This document shows positions 26,791-35,324 of a DNA stretch of 50,498 bases, piece by piece. Each line of letters begins with the position of its first letter. The stretch's first letter is position 1. Source of the DNA: an uncultured Prevotellaceae bacterium (GTDB taxonomy: Bacteria > Bacteroidota > Bacteroidia > Bacteroidales > Muribaculaceae). A program made the translations under genes and the position numbers. Location: assembly GCA_900316835.1 (NCBI GenBank), contig ONEL01000014.1:1-50498 (forward strand). The letters run 5' to 3'. The notes beneath the pieces were generated by a model. The model was given only the letters and a program-made list of their open reading frames with translations, was not told the DNA's origin and did not search any database.

Positions 26791-28071
26791 CTACCTGAGC
26801 TCAGCATTTAAGAGATCGTCATCGCCCATCTGGTAGAGGGTTTGCTTTTGCAATGCTTCAGGGTCAAGCTCACAACGCAGTTGCATGGCACGATACTTGG
26901 GGCGCAACACGAGCACCTCGACAAGATAAGCAATCACAAACCACACAGCCGCCAGTATCCACAGGTTCCAATACATACCACTAATCTGGCTCAACGATGC
27001 CCCATCAACCTGCATACGCACATAGGCAGTAGCTGCCCAGTAGCCAGGAATCATGTCACCAATGGCAATCCAGTAGGGCGACATTTGGTATCGTGGCCAC
27101 GACACTCCAGTTAGGAACACAAAAATGAGCGATGTAAAGGCAAGCACCAAGAACACACCCTCACGGTTATTGACAAAGACTCGCATCACTAAACCAAACA
27201 TCGACGACGCGATGAGAAATGGCACTGCCATAAACAGAATGCCCAGCAGATTGCCGTTCACCGGGAAATGGAAAATGAGAGGTATTACATAAAGAGCAAA
27301 TATCACTGGCAATGTGTAGAACAAGAGGTAAGCAAGAGTCTTGCCAATGAGAGTTACACCTGGCAATGCCTTGATTTCCAAGCGGTCGTAACCAAGATTG
27401 CGACGACGACGCCCCATGCCGCCAGCATGAATCATGGCAATACCCAGCATCATGCCCTGTTGCAGCACATACACCAGGATGAATGGTAACACTGCCGAGG
27501 CAATACCCATGCCCGTGTTGCCAAGTGGAACCTGACGACTCACAACAAAGCCTCCTCCAAGGTCTACTATGCGTCCCATCTTCTCGGCTTGCAGCTCAGA
27601 ACAAGCTTCCATCTGCACGCTCGTCAAGGCTGTGAGCATGGCTTTATAGCGCATCATCACGCTCATGTCGCAGTAGAGCGACACGTGCCCTTGACGGCCC
27701 TCATGCACACTGTTCTCAAAGTCGGCAGGGAAGTAATAAATGCCATAACACTGCTTGTTATTCATCATTTGCCGAGCCTCTTCCATGTTACTTGCTGTGG
27801 ATTTCACCCACACCTCGGGAGTGGCGTCAAGCTGGCGAATGAAGGAACGACTCAGTGGCGAGCGACTATCGTCAACCACAACCACCGCCTCGTCGCGCAC
27901 GACCTCAGTGTTATAGATAAGAGAATATAGTGGTGGATAAACCAGTGCTAGCACAATAAAGAAAATAATCACCGCCTCATCGCGCAACACGAGCTTTATC
28001 TCACGAGTCATCACCCTAGCGATACTGCCAAGCCATCCGTAGTTTCTATCTTTAAGTTTCTGTGTAGCCAT
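26791..28071 (-). CDS. ABC-2 type transporter permease (YbhS/YbhR-like)
   Basis: The 426-residue protein has the layout of an ABC-2 permease of the YhgE/YbhR class: a first helix (residues 33-52, VIIFFIVLALVYPPLYSLIY), a large periplasmic domain (about 55-190) and five C-terminal helices (about 195-400) including 'VLVLAFTSLIFVFLTGVSWP'. It would pair with the permease encoded upstream in the efflux operon and extrude small molecules through the HlyD and TolC partners. It is the last gene, 6 bases after the stop of the other permease, and ends with a terminator. Confidence 0.9.
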   Translation of the reverse strand: MATQKLKDRNYGWLGSIARVMTREIKLVLRDEAVIIFFIVLALVYPPLYSLIYNTEVVRDEAVVVVDDSRSPLSRSFIRQLDATPEVWVKSTASNMEEARQMMNNKQCYGIYYFPADFENSVHEGRQGHVSLYCDMSVMMRYKAMLTALTSVQMEACSELQAEKMGRIVDLGGGFVVSRQVPLGNTGMGIASAVLPFILVYVLQQGMMLGIAMIHAGGMGRRRRNLGYDRLEIKALPGVTLIGKTLAYLLFYTLPVIFALYVIPLIFHFPVNGNLLGILFMAVPFLIASSMFGLVMRVFVNNREGVFLVLAFTSLIFVFLTGVSWPRYQMSPYWIAIGDMIPGYWAATAYVRMQVDGASLSQISGMYWNLWILAAVWFVIAYLVEVLVLRPKYRAMQLRCELDPEALQKQTLYQMGDDDLLNAELR

Positions 28072-28077
28072 TGTAGA

Positions 28078-29241
28078 TTAAGGGATGTAGAACGGGTTAA
28101 TGCAGTGCTTCTTGAGCTTCCACAGCATTGTGGCAGGAAGCAAGATATAGATAATGAGAATCACGTAGTAATAACGCGAGTAGTACAAGTCTATTCCATT
28201 CAATGCCTGGTCGGCATTTATTAAGAAATAATACTTGATGGGCATCAGGTAGCCTATGGGAGATACCCACGAGTACATAGCCTCCTCGGGCAATGAAAAG
28301 CCACAGAAAGAGAATGAGAGCATACCCAGCAATGTGCAAATGGTTGCCGAATAGCGAAAATTGGGTACTAAACTAATGACAAACAGCGCAAATCCCTGCG
28401 ATGCCACTATGAGTAATGCCATAGCCGAAATCATGTGCCATGGGTTGCAGTTGAGAGGAAATCCATACTTGACATACATCATGTACTGTATCCATAGCCC
28501 CACGCACAAGAATATGAAAGTGTGAGGGAATAGCTTGGTGAAGGTGGCTAGAGTGATAGAATTGTTGGCGGAGCGCATCCAGTTGCGACTTGTGCCAGCA
28601 TGCCACTCCATGCCAATGCTGAAGCTGGTAATCAGCATCACAATCAAAGCCAGCAAGCACGGCACAAACGAGGCACTCAGATAGTAGTTATAGTTCATCC
28701 ATGGATTATTAAGTGGATGAACATGAGTGACAATGGGCTGTAGCGTGGCACTCACTTGCCCTGAGGGCATACCCAGGGTCGTAAGCACAGTCTGCACAAT
28801 ACCCGCATTGGCGAGCACGGTGATAGTCTTGAAGCCCTTAAACTGCATAGAAGCGGGAGCGTAGTAGGCATAGTCGATATAGTAACTAATAGTGGGCTTG
28901 TGGTTGCTCAACGCCTTGGTTGAGAAATCGCTGGGAATAAGAATAAATCCATAAACCTTGCCCCGCTGTACGGCATCGATTGCAGCAGAATAGTTCTCAA
29001 ACGACTCCACAATCTTCACTTGTTGCAACACGCTCAGGTTGCGAGTGAGCTTGCGCGACAAGTCGCTCTTGTCAAGATCTACAATACCCACAGGAGTGCG
29101 CTCAACCACTCCGTCCTTCATCAAGTCGAAGAAGAACCAAGCGCTAGCCAGTGGCACAATGACCATCATACACAAGTATAACGGCCTGCGTGCCATCTGC
29201 TTCCAGCCACGGATTATAGAGTCAACGATTGTGCGCAACAC
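28078..29241 (-). CDS. ABC-2 type transporter permease, GTG start
   Basis: This 387-residue permease has the same architecture as its downstream partner (one helix near residue 25, a periplasmic domain, five C-terminal helices) but low overall identity, so the two probably form a heterodimer. Clear family sequence includes 'SFVPCLLALIVMLITSFSIG' and 'PEEAMYSWVSPIGYLMPIKY'. The start is a GTG, 12 bases after the stop of the HlyD gene, which suggests translational coupling. The organism of the operon (TolC, HlyD, permease, permease) resembles E. coli YbhGFSR, except that no ATPase is present. Confidence 0.9.
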   Translation of the reverse strand: MLRTIVDSIIRGWKQMARRPLYLCMMVIVPLASAWFFFDLMKDGVVERTPVGIVDLDKSDLSRKLTRNLSVLQQVKIVESFENYSAAIDAVQRGKVYGFILIPSDFSTKALSNHKPTISYYIDYAYYAPASMQFKGFKTITVLANAGIVQTVLTTLGMPSGQVSATLQPIVTHVHPLNNPWMNYNYYLSASFVPCLLALIVMLITSFSIGMEWHAGTSRNWMRSANNSITLATFTKLFPHTFIFLCVGLWIQYMMYVKYGFPLNCNPWHMISAMALLIVASQGFALFVISLVPNFRYSATICTLLGMLSFSFCGFSLPEEAMYSWVSPIGYLMPIKYYFLINADQALNGIDLYYSRYYYVILIIYILLPATMLWKLKKHCINPFYIP

Positions 29242-29253
29242 GATGCTATGATT

Positions 29254-30471
29254 TTATTTAAGTATAACCGACATACCCGGGCGGAAGTTTGGGATATCCT
29301 TTACCGGGCGAGCTTTTACCTCAAAGGTCTTACTATCGTAAGAGCCATAGGCCTTGGTAGCCGCCCAAGTAGCATAACTTCCCATGTCATGCACATAGAA
29401 CACTTCAAACTTTGCCTCCTTATTATTTAGAGCCGGAATTTTCACATCTATCTCCTTGCCCATGGGCAGGTCGTTAAGTTTCTCCTCACGCACGTTGAAT
29501 GCTACCCACATGTCGTTGAGCTGAGAAATGGTCATGATGGGCGACCCCATTATCACAAGTTCTCCCAGGTGAGGATAGATGCTAGCAATCTCACCATCGC
29601 AGGGTGCAATGAGATATTGATCCTCAAGCACAGCTTCCACTTCGCGCACTGTGGCTTGAGCTACATTTTCCATGCTTCGTGACGCTGCTTTATCCTCGGC
29701 TTGAGCACCATTTTGCGCCATTTGCAGCTGTGACTCGGCTGCCTCGACGGCAGCAGTAGCTGTTCCCACAGTGGCAGTAGCGGCATCAAGTGCGGCTTTA
29801 GCCTCATCGCGTTTTTGCTCACTCACTACGCCCTCGTTGAACAAATTATTTAGTCGCTCATAGGTCTTGCGAGTAATCTCCTCGGCAGCAATAGCCTGCT
29901 GACGTGCCGATTTAGCCTGCTCCACCATTTTCTGTGCTGTAGCTATTATCTCCTGGCGAGTGCCACGTTCCACCTTTAGGTTTTGACTTGCAGCGACGTT
30001 TTTCATCTCTTTAGCTTTAGAGAGTGTGGCATCGGTAGTGGACGAGTAAATCTTTGCCAGTCGTTGCCCTTTGTGCACATAGTCGCCTTCCTTGACATAG
30101 AGTTCAACTAGGCGCCCGGCAAGCTTGCCACTAATGCGAACCACCTCGCAGTCGGCTTGTCCTTGTATGGTGGCATCGGCAGGTCGCAAGTGCATTATAC
30201 CCCAAATTGCCATTCCGGCAATGACGGCAACCAGTATCAACATCGCACCTATTAACGACAGACGTTTAGCCTGGCGAAGCTTTAGTCGCTTGGCTTTCTC
30301 CTCCTCGCGAGTCATGGGCTTTGTCCACGAAGCTTTATTGTCAGCATCTTCGCTATTGTGTGAAGCATGAGCGTTTTCTTTGTTCTTCTCATTGGCAGGC
30401 CTTATCATGTCGGCTTGCTGCTTAAACTCGTTGGCGCCAGCTTGCTGCTGTTTTTCTTTCTTGTCTTCCAT
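29254..30471 (-). CDS. HlyD-family membrane fusion protein
   Basis: The 405-residue periplasmic adaptor links the inner-membrane permeases to the TolC channel. After a charged cytoplasmic N-terminus (residues 1-70) comes one helix (LIGAMLILVAVIAGMAIWGI, about 72-92), a biotinyl-lipoyl-like half (SGKLAGRLVELYVKEGDYVH), a long coiled-coil hairpin (about 150-280, rich in Ala, Gln, Glu and Lys) and the second half 'YLIAPCDGEIASIYPHLGEL', then a beta-barrel with 'MWVAFNVREEKL'. Its 33-base distance to the TolC gene supports one operon. The unusually long acidic-basic N-terminus could contact cytosolic or membrane partners. Confidence 0.92.
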   Translation of the reverse strand: MEDKKEKQQQAGANEFKQQADMIRPANEKNKENAHASHNSEDADNKASWTKPMTREEEKAKRLKLRQAKRLSLIGAMLILVAVIAGMAIWGIMHLRPADATIQGQADCEVVRISGKLAGRLVELYVKEGDYVHKGQRLAKIYSSTTDATLSKAKEMKNVAASQNLKVERGTRQEIIATAQKMVEQAKSARQQAIAAEEITRKTYERLNNLFNEGVVSEQKRDEAKAALDAATATVGTATAAVEAAESQLQMAQNGAQAEDKAASRSMENVAQATVREVEAVLEDQYLIAPCDGEIASIYPHLGELVIMGSPIMTISQLNDMWVAFNVREEKLNDLPMGKEIDVKIPALNNKEAKFEVFYVHDMGSYATWAATKAYGSYDSKTFEVKARPVKDIPNFRPGMSVILK

Positions 30472-30505
30472 GTTCTAAAAAAAGTAGTGTATGGATGGAT
30501 AAAAA

Positions 30506-31927
30506 TCAGTATTTCAAATTTCCTGTAACCTTCGACAGGTAAACGTCACACATCATCAAGTCAATCTCGGCATCAATTTTCTCGCTATGAGCCTGAAGCC
30601 AAGCGGTTTGTGCTGTGAGCACGTCATCGCTTGTAGCCATGCCCTCCTTGAATCCCAGCTGTGCCACACGCAGGTTCTCATCGGCCTTAGCAAGGTTCGA
30701 TTTCGTCATCTCGTAAGTCTTATAAGCCTCTTGATACTTGAAGTTGGCTTGATTTACTTGCAACTCAATTTTTTCTTTAATCTCTTCAATCTCTAGTCTT
30801 TTAATCTTGGCATCAACGACTGCAGCCTTGTACTTATTACTCAGCCCACCCCAGTGCCACAGTGGTATCTTAACCACAGCTCCAATGGCATAGTTGAAAC
30901 CAAACTCTTTCTTAAACCCATTGTAGACGTGTGGATTGCTGGTAAACACGCTACCCACAGCGGCAATGGTGGGAAGCATCTCACTGCGAGCGACCTTAGC
31001 TTTCTCGTCAAAGACCTTCGCTCCCAGTTCCAAGGCGTTGTAGTCATGACGTCGTTCCAGCACTTGAGCCATGTCGATTGTGCTTGGATATATCTCCGCT
31101 CCCAAGTCGGTGCGTTCTTCATCAGCCAGAATCATGGGAGAATCCAGTGGTAGACCACACAGTTGCGCCAGTGCCATTCGCGATAGCACAAGTCCGTTTT
31201 TCACCTTGGTTAGTGCTACATTTGCCTCGTTGACCTTTACATCAACATTAAGCAATACCGACCGCGTTGCCACACCCTGGTCGAGCATCTTTTTCACGTC
31301 ATTGTCAAGATTAGTCACCAGTTGCAGGAAACTCTCGGCGAGTTTTTCTTTCGACTTGAGCGACACTACTAGCCAGTAGGCCTGGTCCACATTATATATA
31401 ATATCCTCAGCAGCACGGTCATGTAGCTGTTGAGCAATTTGCTCGGCATACTGTGTAATTTGGTTCATGGCTTTGATTTTACCACCCATGTAGATGGGTT
31501 GGGTGACAAGTATACCGGCTGCAAAAACATTCTTGGTATCAAACGTGAGAGCGTCTTTCACCTTTTGTGCAACGCCATTCACCATCTTGCCATCGAGTGA
31601 AAATCCCAAGCCTGTAGAGGGATCAAGGACAAAATCAAAATTTCCTGTGGCTGTATTTAAAAACTGTGATGGAATGAGACTATTAATGTCAACGAGCGAG
31701 ATATTGCGCCCGGTGTGCATATAGGTCCCGGCAAAGTCAATCGATGGTTTATAGGCTGCTTGCGCTTGCTTGCGCTGGTAACTTGCCTGCTCAATTTTCA
31801 AGCGCTCTATTCCCATCTGCTTGTTATTGCGCAAAGCCATGCTACGGCACGAGTCGAGCGTGAGCCCCTGCGCACTCGCTCCCGCAACCGCCATTGCCAC
31901 AATAAATGATGCAAAAATCCTTTTCAT
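30506..31927 (-). CDS. TolC-family outer-membrane efflux protein
   Basis: The 473-residue protein has a signal peptide (MKRIFASFIVAMAVAGASAQ) and the two repeated coiled-coil/beta-strand halves of the TolC family: 'LTLDSCRSMALRNNKQMGIE' at the start, 'VDQAYWLVVSLKSKEKLAES' in the first half, 'NFKYQEAYKTYEMTKSNLAK' and 'VAQLGFKEGMATSDDVLTAQ' in the second. It would form a trimeric outer-membrane channel. It is the first gene of the efflux operon and has a promoter about 50 bases upstream of its ATG. Confidence 0.93.
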   Translation of the reverse strand: MKRIFASFIVAMAVAGASAQGLTLDSCRSMALRNNKQMGIERLKIEQASYQRKQAQAAYKPSIDFAGTYMHTGRNISLVDINSLIPSQFLNTATGNFDFVLDPSTGLGFSLDGKMVNGVAQKVKDALTFDTKNVFAAGILVTQPIYMGGKIKAMNQITQYAEQIAQQLHDRAAEDIIYNVDQAYWLVVSLKSKEKLAESFLQLVTNLDNDVKKMLDQGVATRSVLLNVDVKVNEANVALTKVKNGLVLSRMALAQLCGLPLDSPMILADEERTDLGAEIYPSTIDMAQVLERRHDYNALELGAKVFDEKAKVARSEMLPTIAAVGSVFTSNPHVYNGFKKEFGFNYAIGAVVKIPLWHWGGLSNKYKAAVVDAKIKRLEIEEIKEKIELQVNQANFKYQEAYKTYEMTKSNLAKADENLRVAQLGFKEGMATSDDVLTAQTAWLQAHSEKIDAEIDLMMCDVYLSKVTGNLKY

Positions 31928-31980
31928 TCTAGAAATGAATATTTTAGTATAGATTAAAACTAATTGTCAAATAATTGGTG

Positions 31981-32012
31981 CAAAAATAATTCTTTTTCTC
32001 TAAAAAATACAA
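31981..32012 (-). promoter_or_regulatory. Promoter of the efflux operon
   Basis: Minus-strand TTG (32012-32010) and TATTTTTG (31988-31981) are 21 bases apart. Confidence 0.55.
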
Positions 32013-32056
32013 TCTCGCACACATTAACTCGATTTTTCAACCACTAATGTATCTTT

Positions 32057-32938
32057 TTAGAACACCGGTTCTACTGTGTAGCCCCTGTCGCGCAGTAACT
32101 TGATGAGCCCCTGCTCACCCACCAGGTGGGCGGCTCCCACAGCAACCAGCACGCTTTGCACCGGCAAGGTCATCGTTATCTTGTCCATCCACTGGCGATT
32201 GCGCTTATAGGCAAGCCTTTCCATCTGTTCTTGCAACTCTTCATCCTCGTCGTCGACAAAAATTTTCTCGATAGCTGCCAAGTCATGAGCATGATAGGCG
32301 GCACACAGTTTATCGCTATAATCAACTATGTCTTTATCTTTACGGCAAAAGTTGACCAATTCAAGAGCCTGCAACTCAAGCGGTGTACCAAAGAGCATTT
32401 TAATCTGCATTTCCACAGTCTCCAGACCATCGATGTGCTTACCCAGCATTTGCCCTTCCGACTGTATTCCCACGTCAAGCCCATTTTTGTACCCTTGCTG
32501 TTTAGGAAAATGTTTCTGCATCTGCAACATGGTCAGTTGGGTAGTCACAGCTAGTGGTTTCAGTTTTGAAAGGCGGTCAAGTCCTATTAGTCCCATCATG
32601 TAGCTTTTCACAACTGAATCCACGAGTTCATACTCCTCTTTTGTCAATAACTTATCAATAGTGCTGTCGGCAGGTGCGATAAGATCTTTTGCCATTTTCA
32701 TCACTGTGCTTTCGCTAGTCAGGGAGTCCTTGAGCACCTCGCCATAAATCACATCCACATTAGCAATGGCATCACGCAATCCAGGCACACTGTCAATGTA
32801 CTGCGCACTCTCAAGATGTATTGTTCCAAACAGGTAAGAAGGCTTGCAGGTATTACCACCCGTCACTTTCCACAGCAGCTGTGCATTGCCAGCAACAGCT
32901 ACCGCACTGAGCAGAATTATTAGCAAAATCTTTCTCAT
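32057..32938 (-). CDS. TraB/GumN family protein, secreted
   Basis: The roughly 293-residue protein belongs to the TraB/GumN (Tiki-like) superfamily, some members of which are metal-dependent proteases. It has a signal peptide (MRKILLIILLSAVAVAGNAQ), the N-terminal GTIH motif in 'SYLFGTIHLESAQY' and the C-terminal 'VLVAVGAAHLVGEQGLIKLL' with a second conserved His, and a Cys/Glu-rich middle. I chose the ATG at 32938 because the signal peptide starts there; the frame extends further upstream, but a good promoter at 32975-33006 excludes those starts. The substrate is unknown. Confidence 0.85.
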   Translation of the reverse strand: MRKILLIILLSAVAVAGNAQLLWKVTGGNTCKPSYLFGTIHLESAQYIDSVPGLRDAIANVDVIYGEVLKDSLTSESTVMKMAKDLIAPADSTIDKLLTKEEYELVDSVVKSYMMGLIGLDRLSKLKPLAVTTQLTMLQMQKHFPKQQGYKNGLDVGIQSEGQMLGKHIDGLETVEMQIKMLFGTPLELQALELVNFCRKDKDIVDYSDKLCAAYHAHDLAAIEKIFVDDEDEELQEQMERLAYKRNRQWMDKITMTLPVQSVLVAVGAAHLVGEQGLIKLLRDRGYTVEPVF

Positions 32939-32974
32939 GGTTACCATTATCGTTTTTTTCTTTACTTTTGTGCA

Positions 32975-33006
32975 CAAAAATACACAAAAATCAATAAAAC
33001 CACAAA
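32975..33006 (-). promoter_or_regulatory. Promoter of the TraB-family gene
   Basis: Minus-strand TTTG (33006-33003) and TATTTTTG (32982-32975) are 20 bases apart, about 35 bases before the chosen ATG. Confidence 0.7.
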
Positions 33007-33046
33007 TTTTGATGACTCCATGGCACAAAATTACCCATTGTTAGCG

Positions 33047-33078
33047 ATTGTGCACTCTTGACAATGCCTGTAACTTTG
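33047..33078 (+). promoter_or_regulatory. Orphan promoter for a candidate small RNA
   Basis: ATTG (33047-33050) and TAACTTTG (33071-33078) are 20 bases apart on the plus strand, but no plus-strand gene follows. The next signal is a terminator at 33161. Confidence 0.6.
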
Positions 33079-33084
33079 CAATGT

Positions 33085-33203
33085 GAAATTTTAAAGTGAA
33101 TTAGTTATTAGTTGATAAAACAAAACATAGACTGAATAAATTAATAGTTAAGTAAACAATAAAAAGACCCGCACGATGTGAATCGTAGCGGGTGCTTTTT
33201 TTA
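33085..33203 (+). ncRNA. Candidate small RNA between TraB-family gene and kdsC
   Basis: A transcript of about 118 bases is predicted from the orphan promoter to the T-run of the hairpin at 33167-33193. The body is A- and T-rich with no usable reading frame (the only ATG is followed by TGA). It ends in a canonical terminator stem with a T7-8 tail. It could be a small regulatory RNA or transcriptional noise from a shared terminator. Confidence 0.4.
33161..33202. terminator. Bidirectional terminator of kdsC and of the candidate small RNA
   Basis: ACCCGC..ACGAT pairs with ATCGTAGCGGGT, with T-runs on both sides (TTTTTTT on the plus strand, TTTTTATTG on the minus). The kdsC stop lies only 18 bases away. 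Confidence 0.8.
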
Positions 33204-33220
33204 GGAAAATCACAAAAACA

Positions 33221-33730
33221 TCACCAGCCGAAGGCGTGCTCATCGTCCATCCACATCCCTTGAGCTGTGAGGACGCGCTCAATGATATCGCGCGCAACGC
33301 CATGTCCGCCGGCACATGGCGAGATATAACTTGCCGCCTCTTTCACTTGCCATGCCGCATCGGCAGGAGCCACCGCCACCGCCACCGCCGCCATAGCATG
33401 CAGGTCGGGGATATCGTCACCCACAAATACCACCTGGCTGGCATCAAGCCCGGTTTGCTCCATCCACTGCTCCAGTACAGGCAGCTTAAAGCTAGCACCC
33501 ATGAACACATCGTCAATTCCCAGGCTTCGATATCGGAGTGCCACCGCCTTTGAACGTCCACCACTAATGATAGCGAGCTTTAGCCCCTTTTTCACAGCCA
33601 GTTGGATAGCATATCCGTCTTTCACATTCATTAGTCTCACTGGCAGTCCCTCGCTATCCATGGGTATTGTGGAGGGCGAGAGCACACCATCTACGTCGAA
33701 GACTATTCCGCGAACATTTGTTAAATCCAT
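33221..33730 (-). CDS. kdsC: 3-deoxy-D-manno-octulosonate 8-phosphate phosphatase (KdsC-type HAD)
   Basis: KdsC removes phosphate from Kdo 8-phosphate in lipopolysaccharide inner-core synthesis. The 169-residue capless HAD protein has FDVDGVLS (Asp12 nucleophile and Asp14), 'LAIISGGRSKAVALRYRSLG', and GDDIPDL near residue 105, with a Lys before it in 'GASFKLPVLEQW'. Length and motif order fit KdsC rather than a general HAD. It follows the AAA-CYTH gene by 58 bases and ends with a bidirectional terminator. No other Kdo gene is in the window. Confidence 0.9.
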   Translation of the reverse strand: MDLTNVRGIVFDVDGVLSPSTIPMDSEGLPVRLMNVKDGYAIQLAVKKGLKLAIISGGRSKAVALRYRSLGIDDVFMGASFKLPVLEQWMEQTGLDASQVVFVGDDIPDLHAMAAVAVAVAPADAAWQVKEAASYISPCAGGHGVARDIIERVLTAQGMWMDDEHAFGW

Positions 33731-33788
33731 AACGACTGATGTGTGAGTAAAACTATTATCTTGTGCGATAAAACAATAGCGCTAAGCA

Positions 33789-34877
33789 TTATGCATTAAT
33801 TAACGCCAGGTTGATATTATAGTAGTCTTGATTGCCGGTCACATCTTCGAGCACCTTGATGAAAGGTGGGAACTTTGTCTCCTCACCCTGGGCTTTGCTG
33901 TCCATCTCCAGCACGCTGAAACCTGGGTCAGGGTCGATGAACTGGTCAAGCTCGTAGTACTGACCTTCCCAAATGAAGCTCTTGCGAATTTTGTGTATCG
34001 ACTTGCGACTGGGGTCGGCCATCGCCAGCATACTCACATACTGGTTGTAGCTGATGTTGCGCTCGGTCTCCAGGCGCTCGGTGTCGCTGATGACCTTGGT
34101 AGTAGTCTGCAAGTACACATAGCTGCCATTCATCATGCGCTTGCGCAGTCGCACCACAGTTCCAGGCTCGCTCAGGAGGTAGGTCTGCACGATATCGCTC
34201 TCTATAGCATTGGGGATCTCTCCCACCAGTTCCACCTTGAATTTGCGCTCGTTCTCAATGGGCTCGGGCAATCCCAGCACCTTTGATATCTCGCGTAGCA
34301 CGCGACGAATTTTATTCTCAAAGTTCTCACTGTTGCTAATCACGCGCAAGTGAGGATGTCCAGTCCAAGCGCCACGCAGCTTCTTGTCGAGCGAGCATGC
34401 CAGGTCCACACCCTCGGTGCGAGCCTCGTTGTTGCTGGTGGTGTAGAACTCGGCAGCGCCATCGGCAGCGGTCACCAGGTGAAGCACAGCGTCGTAGCGG
34501 GCGTCGCGCAATTTCTCCACGGGCACGTCCACCTCGCGGGTGATGGCTTGCCATGTCTCGGGGCTGAGGTATACCGAGATGTCCATCGTGCCACGGTCGC
34601 ACACCAGCAGCACCGGTTTCTCGCTCTCGGCGGCTATTGATTCAAAGCGGTCTTCTATCTCTAGTTGCATCTGTAGTGTGGCTTTCTCGGCCTGATAGAA
34701 GAGCGACTGATTTTTAGTCAGATAGTCCACACCGCCCACGGCAAACATGGTAGGCACCTCGGGGACGGTAAACACTTGGTAACCGAGATTAGAGAAATGT
34801 TCCACCACTTTGGCAAGGGCGGTTGTCTTTCCGGCGCATGGTCCACCAGTGAGGACCACTTTTGTTATTTTACTCAT
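33789..34877 (-). CDS. AAA/P-loop kinase-like and CYTH domain fusion protein
   Basis: The 362-residue protein combines an N-terminal P-loop nucleotide-binding domain (Walker A GGPCAGKTT, residues 11-19; 'VLLVCDRGTMDISVYLSPE' as the second motif), typical of the AAA_28 / thymidylate-kinase-like group, with a C-terminal triphosphate tunnel domain. The CYTH signature ExExK-like 'ENERKFK' is at about residues 207-213, followed by 'VVRLRKRMMNGSYVYLQTTT' and acidic 'FSVLEMDSKAQGEE'. Such tunnel enzymes process triphosphates or bind cyclic nucleotides. The fusion is found in several bacteria but its function is not established. It is upstream of kdsC and probably in the same mRNA. Confidence 0.85.
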   Translation of the reverse strand: MSKITKVVLTGGPCAGKTTALAKVVEHFSNLGYQVFTVPEVPTMFAVGGVDYLTKNQSLFYQAEKATLQMQLEIEDRFESIAAESEKPVLLVCDRGTMDISVYLSPETWQAITREVDVPVEKLRDARYDAVLHLVTAADGAAEFYTTSNNEARTEGVDLACSLDKKLRGAWTGHPHLRVISNSENFENKIRRVLREISKVLGLPEPIENERKFKVELVGEIPNAIESDIVQTYLLSEPGTVVRLRKRMMNGSYVYLQTTTKVISDTERLETERNISYNQYVSMLAMADPSRKSIHKIRKSFIWEGQYYELDQFIDPDPGFSVLEMDSKAQGEETKFPPFIKVLEDVTGNQDYYNINLALINA

Positions 34878-34926
34878 AGATAATAGTTTATGGGTTTTCG
34901 TTAACGATGAAAAATGAAATAACCCA

Positions 34927-34934
34927 CAAAGATA
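34927..34934 (-). promoter_or_regulatory. Probable -7 box for the AAA-CYTH and kdsC unit
   Basis: TATCTTTG on the minus strand matches the -7 consensus, 50 bases before the ATG. No clear TTTG is seen at -33. Confidence 0.5.
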
Positions 34935-35056
34935 CTTATAAAAATATTAAAATAAAAATAATCGATTATTCTATTTCATCGATTGAAGTAAAAATCTCCA
35001 GCAATAGGACCCCTGAGGTGCTTCACGCTAAAATTAAAAAGGCGCTACCACACTTA

Positions 35057-35315
35057 ACCACTAATTTACACGAATTTACACTAATGTTAATTAAATAAAA
35101 ACACGACTGAAAACTGAATACTGACGACTGGCAACTGAAAAACGAAACTGAAAACTGATGACTGAAAACTGAGAACTCATTATTAGCAATTGTCTTTAAT
35201 AAATCCCCTCTAATGCACAAAGCATTAGTCCTTAATTGTCTTTTAAAAAACGAAACTGAATACTGACGACTGAAAACTGATGACTCATTATTAGCAATTA
35301 TCTTAAAGAAATCCA
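35057..35315 (+). repeat. Mosaic intergenic repeats upstream of the AAA-CYTH gene
   Basis: CCACTAATTTACACGAATTT and CACTAATGTTAATTAAAT, then an AACTGAATACTGACGACTGG-like array, the TCCCCTCTAATGCACAAA module (35200-35245) and a second AACTGA array. The order up to 35180 repeats the series at 14233-14375. The gap 34878-35324 has no convincing gene. Confidence 0.8.
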
Positions 35316-35324
35316 ATTAAAGTC

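Noticed and set aside
34907..35098. Open frame of 63 codons before the repeats near 35 kb
   Set aside because: It runs into the TTAGTG repeat module and has no promoter on that strand; composition is that of non-coding sequence.
35023..35316. Open frame of 97 codons on the minus strand
   Set aside because: It is simply the translation of the AACTGA array, giving repeated Ser/Val/Phe; the same array is non-coding elsewhere.
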